A stretch of 64,000 nt of DNA from Woeseia sp037968755 (GCA_037968755.1 JBBKWB010000020.1:9188-73187); one strand, 5' to 3'. Shown: positions 34,895 through 43,711, counted from the stretch's first letter. Numbers and translations are program-made. The notes: a model not told the origin generated them from the sequence alone.

Positions 34895-34979
34895 CCCGAC
34901 CTGGCGAATCGACATGGCGGCAAGTCGGCAGGCACTCGGAATAGTAGAGAGGGGCAATGACGCGGGTGAAACGGGGCGT

Positions 34980-35312
34980 ATGAATTTCGCGAACAACAAT
35001 ACTGGCAAGGTTACTTGGCTGACATTGGTGGTTGTCATCGTCGCCCTGTTGCTGATTGCGCCGTTTATTGTGCGCCTGATTACCCCAATGGAATCGAAAT
35101 TGCCGAACACTAGCCTCGTAACGGAAGATGATGACGAGGCCGCGGGTACGCCCAACACCGCACCCAGCCTGGTGACCGAGGACGATGACATTGAATATGG
35201 CGCGGTAATCGCCCCAGATGTACCGACAGATGCCGAGCCCATCGCGATCGATGGTGCCGCTCAACCCGACTCTACTAGCGGCGAAAGAGCGCTTACCGAT
35301 GAACCAAAATAG
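34980..35312 (+). CDS. small single-pass membrane protein with acidic repeats
   Basis: A 110-residue protein with one transmembrane helix (about 13-35) and an acidic tail containing two copies of SLVTEDDD separated by about 13 residues. No family recognised. The ATG at 34980 is chosen over 34914 because the upstream part lacks hydrophobic or coding character. It overlaps the start of the TPR-CHAT gene by 14 bp, so the two are translated together; the short tail could serve as a tether or substrate for that protease. Confidence 0.6.
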   Translation: MNFANNNTGKVTWLTLVVVIVALLLIAPFIVRLITPMESKLPNTSLVTEDDDEAAGTPNTAPSLVTEDDDIEYGAVIAPDVPTDAEPIAIDGAAQPDSTSGERALTDEPK

Positions 35313-38082
35313 CGTACGCGGCAAATCCCGCTTGTTATCGGCTATGGCCATAATTGCGCTGTCGTTAGCCGCACACGCGCAGGAGCCTGGGCCTGCTCCG
35401 AGCCTGAGCGCTGAGGAAAGTCCGGCGTTACTTGAGCAGGCCGTTATTTCGCAGCCCCAGCGAAACTCGATCCAGGAATGCGATAAGCAGTACAAATCGA
35501 AGCACTACGACGAGGCGTTGCGCGACTGTCGCCAGGTGCTCAACAACCTCAGCGCTGACGCCGACGGGGCCAATGTTGCCGCCGCACGCTACCGTGTTGC
35601 GCTGGTGCTCAACGCGATGAACCAACCGCAGGAAGCCCTCACGGAATTGCGCCAAAGCCAGGAGGAAGCGCAGCAATCGGGTGCCTGGAAAGAAGCACTA
35701 TATGCCCTCAATCGGCAAGGTACGATTCTGCAAAAAACCGGCAACCCCAGAAGCGCAGCCGCTGCGTATACCGAGGCAATTCAACTTCAAGACAGACTTC
35801 CGGATTCACCAACGTTAGTGCATGCACGATCGAACCGTGGTGCAGCCCTGTTCGAACTTGGCGACTACAGCGGTGCATTGGAAGATCTCGAAATGGCGGT
35901 TCGCGACTACGAGAATTTGCAGCACACGGCTGGCTTGACGTCCGCGCATATCAATCTCGGTCTCATCCACCAGGCGTTAGGTGACTATCGATTTGCCGAG
36001 GACGAGTTTAGCCAATCGCTCGACATCGCGCGCAATGTATCCGCGGACAAGAGACGGACGGCCGAGGCGTTGCACAATCTGGGTTATCTCGCAGGCATGC
36101 GAGGAGACCATGCGTCCGCCCAGAATTTCTACAGTGACGCGCTAACGAACTACGCTGCGCGCGAGCCAGGGCGAACAACGACGATGAATAATCTTGGTGT
36201 GACGCTCGGTGAACGTGGCGACTACGTTGCCGCCGAGCGTACGCTAAATCAAGCACTGTCCAGTGCGCGTACAAATGAGCAGCGGGCGGTTGAGGGCCGA
36301 ACACTTGACAGCCTGGCAACCGTGCAAGCGTACCAAGGGAAGAACCAGGCAGCATTGGGGAATTATCAGCTCGCGCTAGTCATTGAGCAGGAAACCGGGG
36401 ACCGTGAGGGACAGCGCATGACGCTGGCCAATATCGGCGAACAGTTGCGCAACCGCGGCGAGCTCGAACTTGCGACAGTATTCTACAAGCGCTCCGTGAA
36501 CGTCACCGAAACGATACGTAGCGATCTCAAGACATTAACTCGTACACAACAAAGCATGTACGCCCGTACCGTGGCAGATACCTATCGCGAGTTGTCTGCC
36601 TTGCTACTCCAGCAGGGTCGCGTACTCGAAGCACAACGGGTGATCGACCTTCTGCAATTACAGGAGCTGGATGATTACCTCGGTACGCTACGCGGGAACG
36701 ACGATTCTCAAGGCGTCCCACAGACGGTAGCGGAGCAAGAGCTGTTTGAGGAATACGATTCCCTCGCGGCGCGAGCTGTCAAAATTGGTCAGGAGCTCAA
36801 CGCACTACGCGAAATACCGCCGGCCGAGCGGACTCCAGAGCAGCAGCGGCGCATGGATAGACTGGATGCGCTGCAAAAAAGACTGAATGAGGAATTTGCA
36901 GCGTTCATTACCAGTGATGAAGTGCAGCAGGCAGCTGCGCGTCTGAAGGATCAGATAGGGGATGAAGCGATCGAACTGGCAACACTCAAGAAGATAGGCA
37001 ACAAATTAAGCGATCTTGACCACTCAGCCGTCGTACTTTTTCCCCTGGTTCTCGATGACCGCCTCGAGCTGGTGCTGGCAACGCCTGAGTCGCGGCCCAT
37101 ACACAAGAGTGTTGCGGTAACGCGTAACGAGTTGCGTGCGACGGTCCTGGCATTTCGCGAAGCGCTACTCGATCCGGCACTTGATCCCAAGCCGCCCGCA
37201 CAACAACTGTACAATTGGATTATCGCGCCACTAGCATCGCAACTCGAGGAGTTGCAAACGATCGCGATACTTTACGCGCCCGAAGACGCGCTGCGTTATG
37301 TGCCGCTTGCTGCTTTTCATGACGGCAAAAATTGGCTGATCGACCGGTTTCGTATCAACAACTGGACGAGTTCATCGACCATGGATCTGGCGTCCTCAAT
37401 ATCGGGTGACCTTAAGATCGTCGGCGGCGCGTATACAACCGGCGAATACAGCTTCGAGATTGCGAATCAACAGTTCACTTTTTCTGGCTTGCCATTTGCC
37501 GGAGAAGAGATGGAAACGCTGGCCGCACGATTTGAGGGGACCCTGTCTTTTCCGGGAGAAAAATTCGTTTTCGACGACATCTACCGTGAACGGGCGAACT
37601 TCAATGTACTCCATCTCGCAACCCACGCCGCAGCGGTGGTCGGACAACCGAGCGACTCGTTCATCTTGTTCGGCGATGGCGTACGGAAATCGATTCGCGA
37701 CATACAGGCCCTGGATTTCGATCTTGATCTTGCCGTCCTGAGCGCCTGTGAAACCGCCGTCGGTGACACTCTCAGTAACGGCGTGGAGGTGCTGGGTCTT
37801 GGCTATGCGATGCAACAAAGTGGTGCGCGGTCGACAATCGCGTCGCTGTGGAGCGTTTCCGACGGCGGGACGCACGCTTTGATGAGCGAGTTTTACCGTC
37901 AGTTGCAAAACGGCAAGAGCCGTGCAGAGTCGTTACAGCTGGCGCAACGCTTACTGATTTCCAACGACAGGGTCGCGATTGCCAGTGCCAACCGCGGCGT
38001 AGTGATTGCAGGCGAGATCGAAAGCAAATTGTCTCATCCCTTTTATTGGGCACCGTTCATCATCGTTGGCAGCGGTCTGTAA
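35299..38082 (+). CDS. exported TPR-CHAT protease
   Basis: A 927-residue protein with a Sec signal ending near AHAQ (residues 1-28). TPRs fill about 55-440 (repeated AL..LG..Y..A patterns), followed by a charged helical region (about 480-570). The CHAT domain (about 600-925) has His776 in LHLATHAAAVV and Cys817 in LSACETAVGD, plus TIASLWSVSDGG and the ending HPFYWAPFIIVG. It is the third CHAT protein of the window, separated from the others by the lipid operon. The start lies inside the preceding small membrane-protein gene; an upstream start at 35218 is rejected because it would hide the signal peptide. Confidence 0.88.
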   Translation: MNQNSVRGKSRLLSAMAIIALSLAAHAQEPGPAPSLSAEESPALLEQAVISQPQRNSIQECDKQYKSKHYDEALRDCRQVLNNLSADADGANVAAARYRVALVLNAMNQPQEALTELRQSQEEAQQSGAWKEALYALNRQGTILQKTGNPRSAAAAYTEAIQLQDRLPDSPTLVHARSNRGAALFELGDYSGALEDLEMAVRDYENLQHTAGLTSAHINLGLIHQALGDYRFAEDEFSQSLDIARNVSADKRRTAEALHNLGYLAGMRGDHASAQNFYSDALTNYAAREPGRTTTMNNLGVTLGERGDYVAAERTLNQALSSARTNEQRAVEGRTLDSLATVQAYQGKNQAALGNYQLALVIEQETGDREGQRMTLANIGEQLRNRGELELATVFYKRSVNVTETIRSDLKTLTRTQQSMYARTVADTYRELSALLLQQGRVLEAQRVIDLLQLQELDDYLGTLRGNDDSQGVPQTVAEQELFEEYDSLAARAVKIGQELNALREIPPAERTPEQQRRMDRLDALQKRLNEEFAAFITSDEVQQAAARLKDQIGDEAIELATLKKIGNKLSDLDHSAVVLFPLVLDDRLELVLATPESRPIHKSVAVTRNELRATVLAFREALLDPALDPKPPAQQLYNWIIAPLASQLEELQTIAILYAPEDALRYVPLAAFHDGKNWLIDRFRINNWTSSSTMDLASSISGDLKIVGGAYTTGEYSFEIANQQFTFSGLPFAGEEMETLAARFEGTLSFPGEKFVFDDIYRERANFNVLHLATHAAAVVGQPSDSFILFGDGVRKSIRDIQALDFDLDLAVLSACETAVGDTLSNGVEVLGLGYAMQQSGARSTIASLWSVSDGGTHALMSEFYRQLQNGKSRAESLQLAQRLLISNDRVAIASANRGVVIAGEIESKLSHPFYWAPFIIVGSGL

Positions 38083-38349
38083 TGTAATGAACGAGGACTT
38101 CGTCAACTAAGTAGTGCCGCGTATTCTGCAATTTGTGAATTGACACGATGTAAGACTAGCCCTGTGAGTACGTCGAAAATAGAGCCCTCGGCAACATGCG
38201 CCAGTTTCCAATTGGTCCGGGGCGGGCTCCGCGGCTTCAGAGTATCCAAGCGCCGCCAGTTACTACGCGCCATTGAACGACACCTCTCAAGCAACCTGGC
38301 TGCCATGCCACACACACGAAGACATGCGAGCTGGCAGCTGCCCGACACC
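38083..38349. other. intergenic region without recognisable features
   Basis: 267 bp between two convergent genes. I see no coding frame with a plausible start, no strong terminator hairpin and no repeat shared with the other spacers. Confidence 0.5.
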
Positions 38350-40149
38350 TCAGTCCTGTCGCAACACACCAGTAAGCGTCAGCACCACAATCGTCGACAG
38401 CGCCGCGCCGATGATAACGAACGCGCTGTGCAACAACAGCCAAAGCCAGCGCCACGAACCCACTGGCGTGAAGCGGCAGCGCAGGTCCTGGCCGACATCG
38501 ATCACGGGCAGCGCCGCGTCGAGCGCATAGTGCATGACGTCCAGTCCCGGGCAGCCCTGTTCCACTGCAATTTCCGCCAGGCCGAATCCAAGCACGTAGG
38601 TGACTGGTTCCGGCGGGCTCTCGACCGGCAGGAACGGTTGATTAAAGCCGAACAGCGCGGACGCGTACATCGCGCTGCCTAGCAAGACGAAGACAATGAA
38701 CGACAGCACCGCGCGGCTCGTCGAGTAACCGTGCTGGCTGACCAACATCAGGAGCTTCGGGAACAGCCGCCGCCAAGGGCGATCGACGCGGGCTGTGAGA
38801 CGCATGCGAATCTTCTCAACAGCAATCTCGTTCGCTTCCTGGGTCTGGCCGTGTTGCCGCAATACGCGGGACAGCTGCTCGTAGGGCTGCGGCCGGAAAC
38901 TCGCTGCGTTCGGCGTGCCATCCGGAAACTGGCGGCGCAACCATGCGATGCGCTTGGCGACCAACTCGCCGCCTTCAACATGGTTGATGCGCACGTACGA
39001 TGCGCCGTCGATATCGAGAAAGCCCGCGGCAGGCCAACCACTCTCGGAATTGTCGAGGATGGCCGTGACCTGCATGCCGGTCAGCAGGAACCAGCCCCGC
39101 ACCGGTACCAGCCCTTCCTCGTCCAGTGCATAGATGTTGCGAAAGCCGAGGGCATTCGAGATACGTGCTTGCCGCAGGTTAACGGCAATCGGCCCGCCCT
39201 TACGCAGCAGGCCACCGTAATCCGGCCCCGGCTGCAGTCGCGCGTTAGTGAGGAAGAAGCCACCGCCAATAATCGCCGTGAGGAAATTGAGCCGGCCGCG
39301 GGCCTCGAACGGAAGATCCGCATCCTGGTTCGCCACCAGGAACACGGACTCGACTTGCAGGTCCTCGCAATGCAAGGCGCGCCCTTCCGGATTCGACAAG
39401 CGCGCGCCTGCGCAACTCAGGTCGCCCGCGATATTGGCCGCTGCGAAGATGACCTCGCCGTTAGCTTCGAAACGATGCTCGCCGACTGTGACGAGATCCA
39501 CATCGTTGCCAACCTTGATGGCCCGCGCGCTGAGCGCGGCCGCGCCGGCGCCGTCGAGCGAGGCGCCGGCCAGCGAGACGTCGCCGTCAATAGGTGCACC
39601 TGCGAGACGCACGGTACGTTTCGCGATAAACCGCGACGTCGCGGTGGACGACAGGTCGAGCTTGCCGCCGATAGCCGCATTGTTCAGGTGGATGGCGCAG
39701 CTGCCGACGTGACTGAGCTCCGATTCGTAATCGCTGACACCGGACAACTGCGAACCCGACAGGTCCAGGTCGGCACGAACGCGCAGGCTTGCACCGATGA
39801 AGGCCGGCAACGTGCAGTCAACGAACCGCAGCACCAGGAATTCGGCACCGCTCATGTCAACGGGGGAATTGAAGTCGCAGTTTCTGAACTGCACTGCCAG
39901 GCGACCACTGTTCGTAGTTGCAGATGGCGGCGTCAATGCCCCGATAATACGAGCACCGCGAATACGCAATGGGCAGCACAAATCACCGTGCGCGCCGGAT
40001 ATGACGCGCTGCAGAAACTCGGCGGGAATCTGACGTTGTGCTTCCGGGAGTGTCGAAAAATCGGCAACCGTCCGACCTTCGAGTGCGTCGAAGATCCGCT
40101 GTTGCACTGCGTCCGCGGGGTCCGCGGAGTTATTCGATACCTCGACCAT
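38350..40149 (-). CDS. membrane protein with beta-helix-like repeat domain
   Basis: A 599-residue protein. Residues about 45-340 show a loose repeat of short strands with alternating small hydrophobics (ADLDLSGSQLSGV, GDVSLAGASLDG, GDLSCAGARLSN), suggesting a right-handed beta-helix related to pentapeptide-repeat or bactofilin-type folds. Two helices near the C-terminus (about 475-500 and 565-590) anchor it in the membrane, separated by a 65-residue loop with a few Cys. No enzymatic motif seen. GGAGGGGAG before the ATG at 40149 fixes the start. A long antisense frame on the plus strand is a shadow. Confidence 0.68.
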   Translation of the reverse strand: MVEVSNNSADPADAVQQRIFDALEGRTVADFSTLPEAQRQIPAEFLQRVISGAHGDLCCPLRIRGARIIGALTPPSATTNSGRLAVQFRNCDFNSPVDMSGAEFLVLRFVDCTLPAFIGASLRVRADLDLSGSQLSGVSDYESELSHVGSCAIHLNNAAIGGKLDLSSTATSRFIAKRTVRLAGAPIDGDVSLAGASLDGAGAAALSARAIKVGNDVDLVTVGEHRFEANGEVIFAAANIAGDLSCAGARLSNPEGRALHCEDLQVESVFLVANQDADLPFEARGRLNFLTAIIGGGFFLTNARLQPGPDYGGLLRKGGPIAVNLRQARISNALGFRNIYALDEEGLVPVRGWFLLTGMQVTAILDNSESGWPAAGFLDIDGASYVRINHVEGGELVAKRIAWLRRQFPDGTPNAASFRPQPYEQLSRVLRQHGQTQEANEIAVEKIRMRLTARVDRPWRRLFPKLLMLVSQHGYSTSRAVLSFIVFVLLGSAMYASALFGFNQPFLPVESPPEPVTYVLGFGLAEIAVEQGCPGLDVMHYALDAALPVIDVGQDLRCRFTPVGSWRWLWLLLHSAFVIIGAALSTIVVLTLTGVLRQD

Positions 40150-40374
40150 GCCGAACTCCCCTCCACGTGTGGAGCTGTGCCGCGAATGATAGCAGCCTTG
40201 TTGGTGCGCCAGTCGTTCGTGCCGTGGTTCGCCACTCCGGGTTAGCGGACAACTTGGGAGATGATCGGAAGGCCGACTGAGCTGGTGGGGCAACATTCAC
40301 TTCGGCAAATGAAGAACTCGGCGGCTCTGGATCTCAGTCTTTTCGCAGTACGCTGATATAAATGCTGGCAAAGA

Positions 40375-40407
40375 GCGGAATCGAACCACCGACACGCGGA
40401 TTTTCAG
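40375..40407 (-). repeat. 33-bp tRNA-Phe-like 3'-half repeat, left copy
   Basis: Read on the minus strand this is an anticodon loop CTGAAAATC with GAA anticodon, the 3' anticodon arm, variable loop TGTCGG and T arm GGTGGTTCGATTCCGC. An identical 33-bp copy is at 42663-42695. The 5' half of a tRNA is absent and the acceptor end here is degenerate (GCCAGCA), so it is not a functional tRNA. Confidence 0.75.
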
Positions 40408-40417
40408 AGCGCACGCG

Positions 40418-40636
40418 TTGGCTGACAAATTGGCGTGGGTAAAAGAGTATATCGGTGACGTCGCTTACAAGCGCTTGATCCTTTCTCACCACAAGAATCT
40501 GAATCGGGGCGACTTTCTCGTGGACGATCGCCCAAATAATGGTGCTGATCGGTTTGCCGGTAAACTAATCTTGTTCGGGTCCGACAGTTTTTCGGACTGG
40601 TCGGCCGTTTTGAAATATCTGAAAGCGCGAGCATGA
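40418..40636 (+). pseudogene. 5'-truncated HAD-type 5'-nucleotidase (C-terminal third)
   Basis: The 72-residue frame reads DKLAWVKEY, LILSHHKNLNRGDFLVDDR, NNGADRFAG and ends SDWSAVLKYLKARA. This matches the C-terminal part of NT5C-like HAD 5'-nucleotidases, where the VDDR motif coordinates Mg. The usual N-terminal DxDxV nucleophile motif and cap are missing, and the frame opens directly out of the tRNA-like repeat, so the gene lost its 5' part at that junction. It is unlikely to make an active enzyme. Confidence 0.65.
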
Positions 40637-40672
40637 GATGATTGCAACACGTATGTCTTTATCGCTCGCGCG

Positions 40673-40786
40673 TCATGCTTTCTCGATAAGTTCCGCGTGC
40701 TTCGGTTTGTTGGCACCATCGCCGAACTTGCGAGCGGCAAGACCGTTAATAGGCCGTCTGCCTAATCCAACTTTAGCGGTTGTCAT
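40673..40786 (-). CDS. possible 37-residue basic protein
   Basis: Too short to appear in routine calls: ATG at 40786, 37 codons, TGA at 40673-40675. The product begins MTTAKVGLGRRPINGLAARK and is basic with a balanced composition. GGCGAGGCGACGAAAGA precedes the ATG, a weak ribosome site. Nothing is recognised. It lies in the degraded patch and could be chance. Confidence 0.3.
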   Translation of the reverse strand: MTTAKVGLGRRPINGLAARKFGDGANKPKHAELIEKA

Positions 40787-40810
40787 TCTTTCGTCGCCTC
40801 GCCATGTCAA

Positions 40811-41239
40811 TCAAACAACCTGTTTATTAGTGAGTCCGTCAACAGTCTCCGGCGCCATTTCATATAGCCAGCCCCCTACTGATCTAATCCTCTCGTAGAA
40901 ATTCTCGTCCACCATTGCAGCGTCAAGATAATTTTGGCTATTCAATATCTTGTTCGCGCCGCGTATAACGCGCGTAACTATTAATCCGGGAATGAACGCC
41001 CACCAATGCCATGTAAATGATAAGTAGACCGAATAGACCAGCGCTCCGAGCGCGATCCAGTTCCAAAAATGTCCGGCTGCGTTTGCTGTCGTTGTGGTCG
41101 GTCCCAGACCCGGAGTATCGAGAATCTTCGCGGCGATATCGATATCCATGCCTAGATTAAGTTTTCCCGCGCGTCGCAACTCCAACATCTCGGCGTGACG
41201 GATACTCACTTCTTCGCTCGTAAATTCCCGCATCGTCAA
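40811..41239 (-). CDS. small membrane protein of unknown function
   Basis: A 142-residue protein with a polar N-terminus, two adjacent hydrophobic helices (about 58-95) and an amphipathic C-terminus ending NKQVV. AGGAG is 7 nt before the TTG at 41239 and 13 nt before the ATG at 41233, so the TTG start fits better. No family recognised. It is the only apparently intact gene in the patch between the two tRNA-like repeats. Confidence 0.55.
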   Translation of the reverse strand: MTMREFTSEEVSIRHAEMLELRRAGKLNLGMDIDIAAKILDTPGLGPTTTTANAAGHFWNWIALGALVYSVYLSFTWHWWAFIPGLIVTRVIRGANKILNSQNYLDAAMVDENFYERIRSVGGWLYEMAPETVDGLTNKQVV

Positions 41240-41486
41240 CCTATTTCTCCTTTCGCTAGACTATTGATCGTTATGGTTGACTGTTAGGCTGACCGCCCCA
41301 AAGGTTTACCGCAATATGTACGCGGTTGCCGCCATATTGTTGGCTTTTCCCGCCTCTATTCCTTAGAGCGAATCCCGCGCCAGTTTGTTGCACTAAGGAC
41401 GGTGACACAGTGAACCAGATGGTAAGTGTCTATTTGAAGGAAATCAGGGCTTAAGTCGCAGTTCGATACAGCGAAGTATCAAATAA

Positions 41487-41786
41487 CTACACACTGCAAT
41501 ATGTCGTTCGAACTGAGGTACGTTGACTAATCTCGATCTCGCCCGGATGCGGTACGACATCTTCAGTTAAGCGATGAACGAGCCAATGGTCTGCTCCGGA
41601 ACAACGCTCCCATTGGTTAGCAGAAAACACTATCTCCATTCCCGCTAGGTCAGACGGTTTCGGCAAACCTCTTATCCGAATCTCAGGTTCACCTTGTAAG
41701 TCATCACCGTCCCACTTTAAGTCTTGAATGGAAACGCGGTCCGCATAACGTGGCCTATTTTTTTCAAAGTATTCTGCGCATTGACT
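41487..41786 (-). pseudogene. gene fragment without a start codon
   Basis: Between a TAG at 41787-41789 and a TAG at 41487-41489 the minus strand is open for 99 codons with strongly protein-like composition (for example SIQDLKWDGDDLQGEPEIRI, SANQWERCSGADHWLVHRLT, VVPHPGEIEI). No ATG, GTG or TTG exists near its beginning, and it overlaps the end of the upstream broken gene in the +1 frame. It may be a separate truncated gene or the frameshifted continuation of that gene. Confidence 0.5.
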
Positions 41787-42498
41787 CTAACTCCGAGTCG
41801 ATGTTCAGCAACCTGAATCGTTCCGGAAATACGTGCTCGAAGACACTAAGTGCTCCCAGACCAAACTGTGATGTTGACTTAATCGCGTGATCCAAAAACA
41901 GTTCACCGCTATGAAAGTAGCGCATCTGGACAGTACTCTGGTCAACACCCTATTCAAGCGTCATGCCGCTTGAAACTTCTCTTTCATTCGGGTGCGCTCC
42001 AAACTCAATCGTTCGCACGTACAATTGAACTATTTTCTCATGAAGACGCGAGTCCTTAGTCTGAAGAGCGTTCACAACGTTTACATGCATGAACTCCCGT
42101 CGGCACCTCTTTAACGAAGGTCCATCGTCATGGCGACGTATCCACACTTTCCCTAACTCAGGATTCACGTTTATGTGTAGGGCATAAAGAGCATATTCGA
42201 TGCAGGAACGAAGTACCGGAAATGTTTCCGCAACCTGTCCGCTACAAGCCAGCCTAGCGGAAGCGCGATATGCCGAGTGAGCGCGAACTAGAAGAAAAGA
42301 TGCCAGGAAATCTGACGGGTTTGAGAGGTTTTCCACAATCTTGTGAAACGCTTTATCGACTCTCAGCAGAGTTTCGAACTGTGGTCGTTTCCGAACAAAC
42401 GTCGCCAAAGAATTGTTGAATGCGTCTGTAAAGGACTCGGAGAGTTGATCGTCGCCCCAGTAAGGTGGCAGCGGCAGAGTCGTTTCAAAGTTGGACAT
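41764..42498 (-). pseudogene. gene of unknown function interrupted by an in-frame TAG
   Basis: From the ATG at 42498 (GAGGA upstream) 182 sense codons run to TAG at 41950-41952, yet the same frame stays open for another 62 codons (GVDQSTVQMRYFHSGELFL, then LGALSVFEHVFPERFRLL) to TGA at 41764-41766. The continuation keeps helical amphipathic composition, so the original product was about 244 residues. The middle reads IEYALYALHINV and TIEFGAHPNE. I do not know the function. A single nonsense mutation, amber readthrough or a sequencing error would each explain it. Confidence 0.6.
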
Positions 42499-42649
42499 GG
42501 CGAGTCCTCGAAGGGACAAGGCCCGGAGGCTGAATAATCACTGTATCCGCCGCTTAACTTGCTGTGCGGCTCTTTGCTAAGCGATGTTAAAGCTACTCAA
42601 CGCATAGCTTACCAATTGTTCCGGACACATGGTTTACACTTTGTTCTGA

Positions 42650-42695
42650 ATGGTGGCCAGCGGCGGAATCGAACCACCGACACGCGGATTTTCAG
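42650..42695 (-). repeat. tRNA-Phe-like 3' half with CCA end, right copy
   Basis: Minus strand: anticodon loop with GAA, variable loop, T arm (GGTGG / CCGCC stem) and acceptor end GCTGGCCACCA. The core 42663-42695 is identical to 40375-40407. The D arm and 5' acceptor strand are missing, so no cloverleaf can form. Frames read through it on the plus strand give RRNRTTDTRIF, a known spurious translation of tRNA-derived repeats. Confidence 0.75.
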
Positions 42696-42775
42696 AACGC
42701 AGTCGGAGGCGGTTTGTCTATGTTCTTCAATTTGTTGCCCGCGCGTCCGTCATCCAGGCTGCATCACTGCGCAGT

Positions 42776-43711
42776 TTAATGAATGGCTGACTCAATATTT
42801 TCGCATCGCACCAGCTCCGGCCGCGCCGCAAGACTATCAGCCGTGACCAGATCCAAAACCAGCCCAACACGCTCTAGCGCCACCAAAACCCACCAACCCG
42901 GATCCCACTGCCCAGGCTCAAGTCCGAGCCTGGCCGAACCCGGGTACGCATGATGATTGTTGTGCCAGCTCTCACCCATTGTCAGTAGCGCGGCAAACGG
43001 CACATTGAAACCCTGCACAGCTGCGCCGTTGACATGCCAGTCGCGATGCCCGGTGTTGTGAGCAAAATGCCCGATAAGCCAATGACCCAGGATCGATACA
43101 CTCACGCGGCTGCAAATGCCCCAGAACACCCAGGCCCAGCCGCCGATGGCGAAGAAAACAAGCGCCCATGGCAGCTGTTGCAACATCCAGTGCTTTTCCA
43201 TGAACTGATGCACGCGGTCATTGGCAATCTCTGGCTCAATCGCGATCTCTGGCGGGTTATCGAGCCGGATCGAGCAGAACAACTGCCACCAGAAATCCCG
43301 GTACCAGGACTCACTGTGTGAAAAATAGCTGTGGCATTCGGGTTGACGTTGCGCCCAGTCCCGGAGGTCATGCGTCTGCAACATGCCGAACGGCCCTGCC
43401 AGGCCCACCAGCACACCAAGATGTACGAACAGGTATTCCATCCAGCTTGGGCAGTTATAGCTGCGGTGGATGAAGCGGCGATGCATCCCGAGCGAGTGCC
43501 CGAGGCACAACGTAATGCCTGTTGAGACCACGAACAGCAACAGCGCACTTGTCGAGAACGTTAACGCGCTGCCGATGGTGCCGAGAAGAAACATTGAACC
43601 GACCCAGATGACCTTTACGGAGTCTGCGCAGACGGTGCCCCGCAGTGCGTCGGCACGATCTTCAGGTCGATCAATCCGGGGGTTTGCATAGGCATTGATT
43701 TTTTTAGTCAC
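42776..43711 (-). CDS. acyl-lipid fatty acid desaturase
   Basis: A 311-residue integral membrane di-iron enzyme. Histidine boxes visible are GHSLGMHRRFIH (HxxxxH), a variant second box in THDLRDWAQRQPECH, and SWHNNHHAYP (HxxHH). Four hydrophobic helices fit the desaturase topology. It should introduce a double bond into acyl chains using oxygen and an electron donor, helping membrane fluidity. The second box lacks the usual HxxHH, so regiospecificity or activity may differ from Delta-9 enzymes. Its start overlaps the stop of the upstream gene at 43704 by 8 bp, forming a two-gene unit. Confidence 0.83.
   Translation of the reverse strand: MTKKINAYANPRIDRPEDRADALRGTVCADSVKVIWVGSMFLLGTIGSALTFSTSALLLFVVSTGITLCLGHSLGMHRRFIHRSYNCPSWMEYLFVHLGVLVGLAGPFGMLQTHDLRDWAQRQPECHSYFSHSESWYRDFWWQLFCSIRLDNPPEIAIEPEIANDRVHQFMEKHWMLQQLPWALVFFAIGGWAWVFWGICSRVSVSILGHWLIGHFAHNTGHRDWHVNGAAVQGFNVPFAALLTMGESWHNNHHAYPGSARLGLEPGQWDPGWWVLVALERVGLVLDLVTADSLAARPELVRCENIESAIH

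Noticed and set aside
12420..38082. CHAT proteins as CRISPR-linked Craspase components
   Set aside because: They carry export signals and TPRs and are not near any type III-E effector, so the CRISPR role does not apply.
38731..40245. 504-codon plus-strand ORF
   Set aside because: It is antisense to the membrane protein at 38350-40149, which has a strong ribosome site and a credible domain plan; the plus-strand product has shadow-like composition.
42650..42695. Intact tRNA-Phe gene
   Set aside because: Only the 3' half is present; the D arm and 5' acceptor strand cannot be found on either side.
42559..42846. Plus-strand ORF containing RRNRTTDTRIF
   Set aside because: This peptide is a translation of the tRNA-derived repeat and the rest runs antisense into the desaturase gene.
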